Source of the DNA: Verrucomicrobiota bacterium
Lineage (GTDB): Bacteria; Verrucomicrobiota; Verrucomicrobiia; Verrucomicrobiales; Akkermansiaceae
Direction of reading: 5' to 3'
Length of the DNA stretch: 36,780 nucleotides
Assembly: GCA_008932955.1 (NCBI GenBank)
Contig: WBXE01000002.1
Coordinates: 1-36,780 of the forward strand
Shown: piece after piece, positions 8,636-17,725 of the stretch
Position numbering within the stretch: the stretch's first letter is position 1
Layout of the letters: every line of letters starts with the position of its first letter
Made by a program: the position numbers and the translations under genes
Notes under the pieces: model-generated
The model's database searches: none
What the model was told of the DNA's origin: nothing
What the model saw: only the letters and a program-made list of their open reading frames with translations

Positions 8636-9470
8636 GCCGGAGTTGGGAAAAGTAGTGAATGAGGGCGAAGACGAGGGCGAAAAACCCGATGATGGCGATG
8701 AAGGAGGCGTGGTGGCGCGAGAGGGAATTTCTGATAAAAATGCCCCCCGCGACGACTAATGCTACGAGAGTGCAAGCGGTGAGCAAATGATAGCCGTGGC
8801 TCCAGGCCATGCCGAGGGTATAGGAACCGGTGAGACGCGACAGCCAATCTAGCAACGTTGGTGCGGCGGCACCGCCGATGGCCAGGAGATAGCCGCAGGC
8901 CAGGAGGACGGGGTGAGCGGCGGTTGGAAGCTGATAGGCGCCCTGCGACATAACTGCCATGGCATCGCGGCGGCGGGCCTGCGCTAATTCCTGCGCACTA
9001 TGGCGGCGGAGCGGTAACTGGCCCAGGGCAAGCGGCGCCGTGCTCAATCCGGTTGACTTAGTAGATGGCTTGGCAAAAGACGGCTCCGGGCAGGATGGCC
9101 GGGCCACTTGTGGAGCGGGCATCCTAGCCGGAGCCTGTTCCTGTTTCGTTTCGGCATCGCCTAAGATGATAGCATTGGGCAGGGAGGCCTCGGTGGCGGC
9201 TGGGGACGGCGTAACGCCCAACGCTTGGGGGCGGTGTTCCGAGCGTTTGAACGAACGCGACTGAGGCCGGAGATGCCTCTGCGGCGCAGCATTGTCCGCC
9301 GGCATCATGGCGCTGGGCAGAGGAAGCACGCCTAAACCGTTAGGACCGGTTGCGGGGCTGGGTCGCCCCTCCGCTGCCTGAAGCGCAGGCGGCGACACAG
9401 GAATGCCAAAATTTTCCCGGAGTTTGGCGAGTTCCTCCGGGGATTTTTTACGCAACGGGAGTGGGTTCAT
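8625..9470 (-). CDS. Uncharacterised protein: Pro-rich, probably disordered N-terminal region and C-terminal transmembrane helices
   Basis: ORF of 281 aa overlapping pyrR (ATGA at 9467-9470) and pyrB (8625-8635). Hydrophobic segments at about aa 187-210, 227-246 and 256-273. Confidence 0.8.
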   Translation of the reverse strand: MNPLPLRKKSPEELAKLRENFGIPVSPPALQAAEGRPSPATGPNGLGVLPLPSAMMPADNAAPQRHLRPQSRSFKRSEHRPQALGVTPSPAATEASLPNAIILGDAETKQEQAPARMPAPQVARPSCPEPSFAKPSTKSTGLSTAPLALGQLPLRRHSAQELAQARRRDAMAVMSQGAYQLPTAAHPVLLACGYLLAIGGAAAPTLLDWLSRLTGSYTLGMAWSHGYHLLTACTLVALVVAGGIFIRNSLSRHHASFIAIIGFFALVFALIHYFSQLRHAT

Positions 9471-9997
9471 GGCGATTCATTCGCGATGACGCGAATCTGA
9501 TCCAGCCCGTCGGCTTTTTCCAGGCACACCAACACATGATCGGGGCGCTGGGTACTAAGGGTGATGCCAGTGTAATCGGGCTGAATGGGCAATTCGCGGT
9601 GGCCGCGATCGACGAGGACGGCGAGTTCCACTTTGGCGGGGCGGCCGTAGTCGGAGAGCGCGTCGAGGGCGGCACGGATGGTGCGACCGGTAAACAGCAC
9701 GTCGTCCACCAGGATCACATGAGCCCCTTCGATCGGGAACGGGATATCCGACTCCAGCAGCTTGGGATTTTCGTGAAGTCGCTCGAAATCGTCGCGATAG
9801 AGGGAAATATCAAGACTGCCGAAGCTCAGTTCGCGGTCATCTTCGGCAAGCCGGGTGAGCACGCGCTCGGCCACCTCATCGCCGCGGCGGCGGATACCGA
9901 TGAGGGCAATGGGAGCGCCGGCGGTTTGGGCTCGAATGGCCTCGGCCAAGCGGTCCACGGCGGCGGCAATATCTTCTGCGCTGAGAGTCATGGGCAT
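9467..9997 (-). CDS. pyrR: PyrR-type bifunctional regulator / uracil phosphoribosyltransferase
   Basis: IALIGIRRRGDEVAERV, HVILVDDVLFTGRTIRAALDAL (PRPP-binding motif), YGRPAKVELAVLVDRGHRELPIQPDYTG. Start ATG is the reverse complement of 9995-9997 (alternative at 9991). Confidence 0.93.
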   Translation of the reverse strand: MPMTLSAEDIAAAVDRLAEAIRAQTAGAPIALIGIRRRGDEVAERVLTRLAEDDRELSFGSLDISLYRDDFERLHENPKLLESDIPFPIEGAHVILVDDVLFTGRTIRAALDALSDYGRPAKVELAVLVDRGHRELPIQPDYTGITLSTQRPDHVLVCLEKADGLDQIRVIANESP

Positions 9998-10008
9998 GGT
10001 ACGGGACG

Positions 10009-11262
10009 TTAGGTGAAATGCAGGAGACCGATATCGTGGCGACGTTGGAGTCCTGCAAAGTGAATGCGCCCGGCGGCGGCGTGAGCTTGCTCGACGGCAG
10101 CCGCGCGGGTGGCAGCACCGGCCACCACCGCCAGCACTCGACCGCCATTGGTTTCCCATTGGCCGGCAGGGGTCTGGCGGGTGCCGGAATGATAGATGCG
10201 GGCGTTGCCGCAGGTGTCCAGGCCGGCGATCAGGTCGCCACTGCGGGACGATTCTGGGTAGCCAGCGGAGGCTAGGATGACGCACACGCTCCAGCCCTCA
10301 TCGAAGGTCAACAACTCGGGGCGCAATTGCCCCTGAGCCCCGGCCAGACAGAAGCCGGCCAAATCCCCCTGCACCAGTGGCATGACCGCCTGGCATTCCG
10401 GGTCGCCGAAGCGGCAATTGTATTCGATGACCTGCGGGCCGCTGGGCGTGAGCATGATGCCGAAATAGAGGAACCCCCGGTATGGCAGGTTTTCGCGGCG
10501 CAAGCCGACGACCGTGGGCCGGACGATTTGAGTTTCGATTTGGGCGAGGATTTCCGGGGCGATGAGTTGTCGACTGGCTACCGCGCCCATGCCGCCGGTG
10601 TTTGGGCCGCAGTCGCCCTCGCCGATACGCTTGTAATCGCGGGCCGGCGTGAAAATGAGGTACGAGTCATCCACGACGGCGGCAAACACCGAAACTTCCG
10701 GTCCGGTGAGGCATTGCTCGACGAGCACCCGGCCGTCGCCAAAGCGCCGCTGGGTGAACACTTCGTCAAGGAACTCGCCGGCACTCGCCGCATCCGGGCA
10801 CACCGCGACCCCCTTACCGGCGGCTAATCCATCGAATTTGAGAACCGTAGGATATGCGTCGTCGATGGCGGCCAAGGCCTCAGCCAAGGTGGCGCAGGCG
10901 GTGGCGCGGGCGGTCGGAATGGCGTTGCGCAGCAAAAAGTTCTTGGCAAACTCCTTGCTGGCTTCGAGTTGGGCCGACTCCTTGGGCGGCCCCCAGCAGG
11001 GGATGCCAGCCTTGCCGCAGAGGTTAGCAAGACCTTCTCCCTTAACGAGATAGCTTTCCTCACCCGCCACACAGAGGTCGATGGCGTGGGTTTGCATCCA
11101 TGCAACCAGCGATTCGACGCCATCGGCCGCCACCGCTTGCGCCAACTCGGAAATTGCGTCACTGCCGGGGAAGCAAAACAACGTCGGCCGCGCTGGGGAT
11201 TCTGCCAGTGCCCGTACCAGCGCGTGTTCGCGCCCGCCTTTGCCTACAACCAATATTCTCAT
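10009..11262 (-). CDS. purD: Phosphoribosylamine--glycine ligase
   Basis: MRILVVGKGGREHALVRALAESP, LKFDGLAAGKGVAVC, YKRIGEGDCGPNTGGMGAVA, VIEYNCRFGDPECQAVMPL. Confidence 0.96.
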   Translation of the reverse strand: MRILVVGKGGREHALVRALAESPARPTLFCFPGSDAISELAQAVAADGVESLVAWMQTHAIDLCVAGEESYLVKGEGLANLCGKAGIPCWGPPKESAQLEASKEFAKNFLLRNAIPTARATACATLAEALAAIDDAYPTVLKFDGLAAGKGVAVCPDAASAGEFLDEVFTQRRFGDGRVLVEQCLTGPEVSVFAAVVDDSYLIFTPARDYKRIGEGDCGPNTGGMGAVASRQLIAPEILAQIETQIVRPTVVGLRRENLPYRGFLYFGIMLTPSGPQVIEYNCRFGDPECQAVMPLVQGDLAGFCLAGAQGQLRPELLTFDEGWSVCVILASAGYPESSRSGDLIAGLDTCGNARIYHSGTRQTPAGQWETNGGRVLAVVAGAATRAAAVEQAHAAAGRIHFAGLQRRHDIGLLHFT

Positions 11263-11317
11263 CCGCAGCGGTTATTGCGGAATTTCGCCGCCAATTCAAC
11301 CCCCAATCACGCGAATC

Positions 11318-11515
11318 TCACACAGCGTGGCTGCTGCGTCTCGCGGCAGGCCGTGCCTGCGTGCCTCTGGCCGCAGTGCCCATGCAATGTGAATCAGAGC
11401 GTACGCCTGGCTCTGCCACTTCTCGCTGCCTAGAGATCTCACGGGTTCGCTTCAACAGGAAAACAATGACAACCATCGCCGCGATGACTAACAGGTTAGT
11501 CCACCTCATGGCCAA
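11318..11515 (-). CDS. Short single-TM ORF, possibly a truncated gene whose 3' end is repeat sequence
   Basis: MAMRWTNLLVIAAMVVIVFLLKRTREIS looks like a genuine N-terminal TM leader. The remaining residues are encoded by the repeat at 11329-11360. Confidence 0.3.
   Translation of the reverse strand: MAMRWTNLLVIAAMVVIVFLLKRTREISRQREVAEPGVRSDSHCMGTAARGTQARPAARRSSHAV
11329..11360. repeat. Palindromic interspersed repeat (copy A)
   Basis: ggctgctgcgtctcgcggcaggccgtg (11329-11355) matches the reverse complement of 28492-28518 at 24 of 27 positions by eye. gctgcgtctcgcggc (11333-11347) is one mismatch from the 15-mer at 36122-36136. Confidence 0.65.
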
Positions 11516-11553
11516 AGGCTTACCCCCCTCCCCTGCTGCGGCAAGACCTTTCC

Positions 11554-12333
11554 TCAGCTAGACTTACCTTTGAGGAAAGGTGAAAACAGATCAATGGGCA
11601 CCGGCAGGAACGTGGTTGTGTTGTGCTCGCTGGCAATCTCGCGCATCGTTTGTAGGAAGCGCAGTTGCAGCGCGATGGGCTCCTTGCTGATCATCGCGGC
11701 GGCTTGCACCATTTTCTCGGCCGCTTGAAACTCGCCTTCAGCATTGACGATTTTGGCCCTCCGCTCGCGTTCCGCCTCGGCCTGCTTGGCCATCGCCCGC
11801 TTCATGCTATCGGGCAAGGCCACGTCCTTGATCTCAACCGCGGTCACCTTAATGCCCCACGGCTCGGTCTGGCGATCGATGATCTCCTGCAACTGCAGGT
11901 TGATCGACTCGCGCTGCGCCAGCAAGTCATCCAGTGGAGCCTGGCCCAGCACACTGCGCAAGGTCGTCTGCGCAATGAGCGAGGTGGCTTTCCAAAAATT
12001 CTCCACCTTGACCACCGCAGCGACCGGGTCCACAACCCGGAAATACACCACCGCATCGACGGTGGCCGGCACGTTGTCGCGCGTCATGACCTCCTGCCGG
12101 GCGACGTCAATCGTGACCACCCGCAAGTCCATTTTGACCATGCGATCGACTACCGGAATGAGGAAAATAATCCCGGGCCCCTTTGCATCGAGCACTTTCC
12201 CTAGGCGAAAAATCACCCCGCGCTCGTATTCGCGGAGGATTCGCACGGCTTGCGGCAGAATGATACCTGCCAGAATGATGAGTGGCACCAGCCACGTGGT
12301 GGCGGTGATGAGTTTGGCGATGAGTTCTTCCAT
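11554..12333 (-). CDS. Slipin / stomatin-like SPFH (band 7) membrane protein
   Basis: [73 protein letters not shown]...T..WG.KV..VEIKDV. Confidence 0.93.
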   Translation of the reverse strand: MEELIAKLITATTWLVPLIILAGIILPQAVRILREYERGVIFRLGKVLDAKGPGIIFLIPVVDRMVKMDLRVVTIDVARQEVMTRDNVPATVDAVVYFRVVDPVAAVVKVENFWKATSLIAQTTLRSVLGQAPLDDLLAQRESINLQLQEIIDRQTEPWGIKVTAVEIKDVALPDSMKRAMAKQAEAERERRAKIVNAEGEFQAAEKMVQAAAMISKEPIALQLRFLQTMREIASEHNTTTFLPVPIDLFSPFLKGKSS

Positions 12334-12355
12334 GGCTTTTTGTAGTTAGATGCGT

Positions 12356-13645
12356 TTAGATTCGGGGTGCCGGTTTGGCCTTCACTTGTAAGGTCAGGCC
12401 CTTGACCGCGACAATTTCCACCGGCGCTCCGGCTGCGATAGGCGCGTCGCTGCGAGCGTTCCAGGTCTCGCCCTCGACAAAAACCCTGCCGCCACTCGCA
12501 TCAATCGCTGCCAAGGCGGGAATGATTTTACCTAACAATATTTCACGGCCCGCTCGCACCGGCCGCGCCTGTGCCCGCAACCCGGCACCCACGACAAAGG
12601 TGAAAAAAGCGCTGGTGAGCAGGGTGGCGGGAATGATGTAGGCCAGCGACAGCCGATACACGGGGTCAGCGCGGTCAAAGAGCATGAGCGAGCCAAGAAA
12701 GAACGCGATGGTGCCGCCCAAGGTGAGCACTCCGTGGGTTGGCGCGAAGATGTCCACTACAAACAACAACACCGCCAAGCCAATAAGCGCCAAACCTGCC
12801 ACATTCACCGGCAGGACCGTCGCCATGTACAGCAGCAGCAACAGGGCGATGGCCCCAGCCACTCCCGGCAGGATGGCCCCGGGGTTGCTCAACTCGCCGA
12901 TGATGCCATAAATGGCCACCAGCATCAGGATCATCATTAATTCCGGGCGCGAGAGGCCCTGCAAAATCTGCTCGCGCAGGGTCATCGGGATATCCGTCAC
13001 GACCGCCCCGGCCGTCCCCAGTGCCTGCCCCCGCAGCTCGCGTACATCCATCTGGCGCAGCAAATCGGCCAGATCCGTCGCGACAAGGTCAATGACCTTG
13101 CCATGCAGTGCCTGGCTGGCGGTCAGCGACTCGCTCTTGACCACCGAGGCCACCGCCCACTCGACGTTGCGGCCGCGCTTTTCGGCAATCGAGGCGATAT
13201 AGCTGCTCGCAAAATTCTCCATCTTTTCCTTCATTACGTCGCTGGTCGCCTGCTCACCGCCGGGCCCTATCGCTACTGGATGCGCCGCCCCGATGCTAGT
13301 GCCGGGAGCCATGGCCGCAACCTCAGCCGCGAGCGTGATGAAACAACCCGCGCTGCCGGCCCAAGCCCCGTCGGGCGCCACGTACACCACCGTCGGCACC
13401 TTGGCGGCGTAAAACTTCTGAACAATCTCCTTGGTGGCATCCAGCGAACCGCCGGGAGTGTCCAATTCAATGATCAGACAACGGTCCTGACGTGCGGCGG
13501 ACAGCTCAAGCGCCCGCCCAAGGTAGCTCGCTGTGGCCGGCCCGATCGCGCCCTGGATGCGCACTCTCCCGACTGTTGCTCCCTGCAGGTTCATTGCCGA
13601 CCCGCAAGCCAATCCCGCTAACAAGATGAAAATCCACCGTTTCAT
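12356..13645 (-). CDS. NfeD family membrane-bound serine protease (ClpP-class)
   Basis: IELDTPGGSLDATKEIVQKFYAAKVPTVVYVAPDGAWAGSAGCFITLAA; C-terminal NfeD OB-like region; paired with slipin. Start ATG is the reverse complement of 13643-13645. Confidence 0.92.
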   Translation of the reverse strand: MKRWIFILLAGLACGSAMNLQGATVGRVRIQGAIGPATASYLGRALELSAARQDRCLIIELDTPGGSLDATKEIVQKFYAAKVPTVVYVAPDGAWAGSAGCFITLAAEVAAMAPGTSIGAAHPVAIGPGGEQATSDVMKEKMENFASSYIASIAEKRGRNVEWAVASVVKSESLTASQALHGKVIDLVATDLADLLRQMDVRELRGQALGTAGAVVTDIPMTLREQILQGLSRPELMMILMLVAIYGIIGELSNPGAILPGVAGAIALLLLLYMATVLPVNVAGLALIGLAVLLFVVDIFAPTHGVLTLGGTIAFFLGSLMLFDRADPVYRLSLAYIIPATLLTSAFFTFVVGAGLRAQARPVRAGREILLGKIIPALAAIDASGGRVFVEGETWNARSDAPIAAGAPVEIVAVKGLTLQVKAKPAPRI

Positions 13646-13742
13646 AGCATTTTGCACAATCCGCGGAATAGCGGATTCGCCGCTTGAATGCAATCACTAA
13701 TCGCGAGATTGAAAATGGCAGCTACCCCTGAGACTGGTGGTA

Positions 13743-13765
13743 CTACTATTTATCTGTCACCATGT
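13743..13765. repeat. Interspersed 23-mer ctactatttatctgtcaccatgt
   Basis: Exact reverse complement of 29513-29535; one-mismatch 17-nt relative at 161-177. Confidence 0.85.
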
Positions 13766-13954
13766 AACCCCTGCGTCAGAGGTGGGGGGGGGCGTGAGCC
13801 AAGCTGGATTACGAATACGCCCCAGCGTCTGCCAATTGTGCAGGTTGCAGGCCACTTTCCCCATGGGGTTTTCCGCGCTTGAGTTTCGCCTCGGGCATGC
13901 TTCACTCGGCGGGTCGGGGTTTTTACCCTCCGGCCAATCCGCACCGCACGAACC

Positions 13955-14665
13955 ATGGGAAGAGCCTTTGAATGCCGCCGCCGAGCCAAGGAATCACGTT
14001 GGGCCACCATGTCCAAGGTGTTTCCCAAGCTCGCCAAGTCGATCACCCTTGCCGCCAAAAACGGCGGACCGGATCCCGAAAGCAACGCGCCGCTGCGGGT
14101 AGCGATCAACAACGCCAAGGCCCAGAACCTGTCGCGCGAAAATATCGAGGCGGCCATCAAGCGTGCCGCCGGTAAGGACGCTGCGGACATTTCAGAAGTT
14201 TCCTACGAAGGCAAAGGCCCCCACGGGTCATTGTTTTTCATCGAATGCGCCAGCGACAACACCAACCGTTCGGTGACGAATATGAAGACCATTTTCAACA
14301 AGAACAACGGCCAACTGGTCAACTCCGGCTCGCTGGATTTCATGTTCTCGCGCAAAACCATCATCGAGTTTCCCGTTACCGAAGGCCTTAACCTCGAGGA
14401 AATGGAACTCGAACTCATCGACGCCGGGCTCGAGGAACTGCTCGTTGAGGACGGCATCGTGTCCCTCATCGGCGAATACAGCGCCTTCGCCAGCCTCTGC
14501 CAAGCCGTCGAGCAACTGGGCATCGCCACCCCCAAGGCCAGCCTCCAGCGCCTGCCCAGCCAGCCCATTGAGCTGAGCGAAGAGCAAATGCTCGACGTGG
14601 AGAAAATCCTCGACCGCATTGAGGATGATGACGACGTGCAGGCAGTGTTTACCAACATCGCCTGA
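13955..14665 (+). CDS. YebC/PmpR family DNA-binding regulatory / translation-associated protein
   Basis: MGRAFECRRRAKESRWATMSKVFPKLAKSITLAAKNGGPDPESNAPLRVAINNAKAQNLSRENIEAAIKRA. Confidence 0.95.
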   Translation: MGRAFECRRRAKESRWATMSKVFPKLAKSITLAAKNGGPDPESNAPLRVAINNAKAQNLSRENIEAAIKRAAGKDAADISEVSYEGKGPHGSLFFIECASDNTNRSVTNMKTIFNKNNGQLVNSGSLDFMFSRKTIIEFPVTEGLNLEEMELELIDAGLEELLVEDGIVSLIGEYSAFASLCQAVEQLGIATPKASLQRLPSQPIELSEEQMLDVEKILDRIEDDDDVQAVFTNIA

Positions 14666-14755
14666 GCGGCGGCGGGCGCCTTGCTCACTTTTTTTCAAAT
14701 CCGTGACGGATTAGCTTGCGTACCCGCTCAGCATCCCCGAGTCTGCCGCCCCGCA

Positions 14756-14829
14756 CGGGGCGTAGCTCAGCCTGGTAGAGCGCCTGCTTTGGGAGCAGGA
14801 AGTCGTCAGTTCGAATCTGGCCGCCCCGA
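14756..14829 (+). tRNA. tRNA-Pro (anticodon TGG)
   Basis: Cloverleaf by hand: acceptor CGGGGCG/CGCCCCG, D-arm GCTC..GAGC, anticodon arm CCTGC-TTTGGGA-GCAGG, T-arm GTCAG-TTCGAAT-CTGGC, discriminator A. No encoded CCA. Confidence 0.95.
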
Positions 14830-14854
14830 CTTTTATAATCAATGGGTTAAGGAT

Positions 14855-15266
14855 TCATTGAGTGGCGAGGCTCTCGTGGAGAGAACAGACGGTGAGCCGA
14901 TCATCCAAGGTGTAGGAACGGGTGCGGGGATAAACCACCCACAGCACGTCCAAGGCCATTTCGGTGATCGCCAAATGCATCAAACGGGTGGCGCGCGGAG
15001 CATCGGCCCGCTTGAATTCCACGCCGATGCGACGGCCGGGCATTTCCATCAACAGGTCCAACTCGGAGCCGCTGTGGACCGCGTAGAACCAGGCGTGGTC
15101 GGCTTGCTGCGCCTATAAGATTTCTTCGAGCGCGAAGCCATCCCAAGATGCGCCCAGCTTGGGATGGGTCAGCAGTTCGCCGGAGGTATGAATGCCACTG
15201 AGGCTGCCGAAGATGGCGGAGGCGCAGAAGTAGATTTTTGACAACTTGACGAGGCGTTTGCCCATA
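14855..15266 (-). pseudogene. Remnant of an AAA+ ATPase with C-terminal DUF4143 domain, interrupted by an in-frame stop
   Basis: RMGKRLVKLSKIYFCASAIFGSLSGIHTSGELLTHPKLGASWDGFALEEIL*AQQADHAWFYAVHSGSELDLLMEMPGRRIGVEFKRADAPRATRLMHLAITEMALDVLWVVYP. Both halves are in the same frame and the N-terminal ATPase is missing. Confidence 0.8.
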
Positions 15267-15415
15267 CGAAATTTTGCAGTGGCATTGCCGAATTTCGAGT
15301 ATTTTAAACCGTGGCAATCAGCACAAGGTCTAGGCTCACCCACATGGTGCATGCCATAAAACGTATAACCCATTGGCAACTATGGGATGTGCTTGAGCGG
15401 ATAGGGAATCGCCCC

Positions 15416-17593
15416 TCAGCGTTGGGACACGGCAGGCGCATCATGGAGCAGCCCCGCATAGTCGAGGAGGATCGCTTGGGCCTCGCGAAGAATGATATCC
15501 TCTGCGGGTGGGCCGGCGGGGCCGGCATCCGCATCGGCGTCCGGCTCAATGAGTGCTGGCTTGGGTTTGACCGGCTCCCCGGGGCCGGGATGCGCCATGC
15601 CCTTGAGTGTGACTTGATAGGCGGGGGGCGGTGTGCCGGCGCGAGCGAGGCGGGCTTTTTTTGCGGTGGCCTGCCGGGCCTTGAGCTCGGCCTTTTCCCG
15701 CTGGCGCCGGTCCTCATTGAGCGAGACGGATTTATCAGATTGCAGCTGGCGGAAACGCTCAATGTCGGCATTCAAATCGGCAAAGTCAGCGTCCGTGGCG
15801 AGGCGCTGCGCCGAGTGACTGCGCAAGCTCGCGAGACTCGACTGCACGCGATCGGATGGGGTGAAAGGGGCCGCCGGCAGGGTGTCCCATGGCAATGGAT
15901 TGAGCAAATCCGACTCGCCGATTTCCGGCACATCGGTGAGGGAGGGGATGACGATATCGGCCTTGACGCCTTCGAGTTGGGTGGACTTGCCGCTGGGACG
16001 ATAAAACTTGCTGATGGTTACTTTCAAAGCGCCGGGGTCGGAGTCTGGGGCCAGCCCTTCCTGTTGCATCACCCTGGCGAGCGGGACAATGGTTTGCACA
16101 GTGCCTTTGCCAAAGGTGGCGGCATCGCCGACGATGAGCGCACGGCCATAATCCTGCAAGGCCCCCGCCACAATCTCCGAGGCCGATGCGCTCAAGCGGC
16201 TGGTTAGAACCAGCAGCGGCCCGTCGTAGGCGACCTTGTCGTCGCTGTCACTTCCGAGTTCGACGTGGCCTTCGAGGTTGCGCGTTTGCACCACCGGGCC
16301 GGAAGGGATGAATAATCCCGTTAGATCGATGGCTTCCCTGAGTGAGCCGCCGCCGTTGCGCCGCAGGTCGAGAATAATGCCAGTGACGTCCTGCTCCTTT
16401 AATTTCGTTAGAAGACTGGCAACATCAGCGGAGCAGGAAGTGGCGGGAGCGGTGGCGGTGGCCTCGCCGGAGTAGAAGCTGGGCAAATCGATCACGCCGA
16501 TGCGCTGGGTGGTATTGGCGGCGGCGGGCAAGTCGATGATTTGAGCCTTGGCTTGTTGGTCTTCGAGTTTAATTTCCTCGCGCACCAGGGAGAGGGTCTT
16601 GCGGAGGCTATCATCGCTGGCATTGGCGGGGATGAGGTTGAGGAAAACCGGGGTATCCTTGGGGCCGCGGATGAGTTCGACGGCTTGGGCCAGTGGCAGA
16701 TCGACCAGATCGGTGAACTCGTCGCCTTCTTTCTGAGCCACCCCGACGATGCGGTCGCCGATTTTGAGCTGGCCGCTGCGTGCGGCGGGCCCACCGGGTA
16801 TCAACTCCATGATCTTGCAGTAGCCATCGAGCGAACGCAGCGACGCGCCGATGCCGATGAGGGAGAGCTTCATGGCGGTTTCAAAGCTCTTGAGTTGTTT
16901 GGGTCCCATGTAATCTGAGTGTGGATCGTAGACTTGAGCGAGAGCCTCCAGATAGATTTCTAGCACCGCCTTGTCATCCATCCTGTGCATCGTTTCGGCG
17001 CTGCGGACCGCGCGGTGGCGCAGGGTTTTAACGATCGTTGGCGCTTGTTTGCCGGCGAGTTTTTCCTGCAGATAATCATAGCGCAATTGCAGGCGCCAGA
17101 GGGCTTGCGCGGCAACCAAGTCGGCCGGGCGAGCCGCCTCCTTGCGATCAAAGTGGAATGTCTCGTCGGCCGAAAAATCAAATGACCCATCGTCTAGCAA
17201 CCCGGTGATGAAGGCGACGCGTTGATCGAGCCGTTCGAGGAAGCGTTGAAAAACCACGTGAGCAAGGCTGGAGTCGCCGTGGGCACGGGTGGCATCGGCC
17301 AGTGCCGGGAGCTGCCGCGTGAAACCCTCGATATCCCCTGGCACAAAGAGCATGTGGGCAGCGTCGAGCGCATCGAGGTAACGGTCGAGAAACTTGCCCG
17401 CCAACTTGGCGTTGAGTTGTTGATGGGCAAATTGTGAGCTTTCCAATATCTTGGTGGTCAGCATGGTCACCGCTGCATCGGTCGCCGCAGCACTCAGCGG
17501 CCCATGGGCGGCAGGATCCAACGCAGCGGCGGTGGCGAGCAGGCTAGCGCTGATGACAAAAACCGGTCGCAGTAAGGTGAGCTGAGGATGCAT
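15416..17593 (-). CDS. Carboxy-terminal processing protease, Prc/Tsp-like S41 peptidase with PDZ domain
   Basis: Signal-peptide-like N-terminus; YDPHSDYMGPKQLKSFETAMKLSLIGIGASL; ILDLRRNGGGSLREAIDLTGLFIPSGPVVQ; TSRLSASASEIVAGALQDYGRALIVGD.ATFGKGTVQT. Confidence 0.94.
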   Translation of the reverse strand: MHPQLTLLRPVFVISASLLATAAALDPAAHGPLSAAATDAAVTMLTTKILESSQFAHQQLNAKLAGKFLDRYLDALDAAHMLFVPGDIEGFTRQLPALADATRAHGDSSLAHVVFQRFLERLDQRVAFITGLLDDGSFDFSADETFHFDRKEAARPADLVAAQALWRLQLRYDYLQEKLAGKQAPTIVKTLRHRAVRSAETMHRMDDKAVLEIYLEALAQVYDPHSDYMGPKQLKSFETAMKLSLIGIGASLRSLDGYCKIMELIPGGPAARSGQLKIGDRIVGVAQKEGDEFTDLVDLPLAQAVELIRGPKDTPVFLNLIPANASDDSLRKTLSLVREEIKLEDQQAKAQIIDLPAAANTTQRIGVIDLPSFYSGEATATAPATSCSADVASLLTKLKEQDVTGIILDLRRNGGGSLREAIDLTGLFIPSGPVVQTRNLEGHVELGSDSDDKVAYDGPLLVLTSRLSASASEIVAGALQDYGRALIVGDAATFGKGTVQTIVPLARVMQQEGLAPDSDPGALKVTISKFYRPSGKSTQLEGVKADIVIPSLTDVPEIGESDLLNPLPWDTLPAAPFTPSDRVQSSLASLRSHSAQRLATDADFADLNADIERFRQLQSDKSVSLNEDRRQREKAELKARQATAKKARLARAGTPPPAYQVTLKGMAHPGPGEPVKPKPALIEPDADADAGPAGPPAEDIILREAQAILLDYAGLLHDAPAVSQR

Positions 17594-17725
17594 GAGGGGA
17601 GAAACGCGGGCGATGCGCCCCTGAGCCAGAGCTCTCCGCAGGTAGGGAAAGTCTCCGGCCAGAAATCACTCCCGGCGATGTAGAACGATCCACAAGCGCC
17701 GCGCTGTCTGGAATTTTTACTTTCC

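Noticed and set aside
13784-13792. G9 homopolymer upstream of yebC
   Set aside because: Intergenic and about 160 bp from the gene start. No evidence of phase variation; noted only as error-prone sequence.
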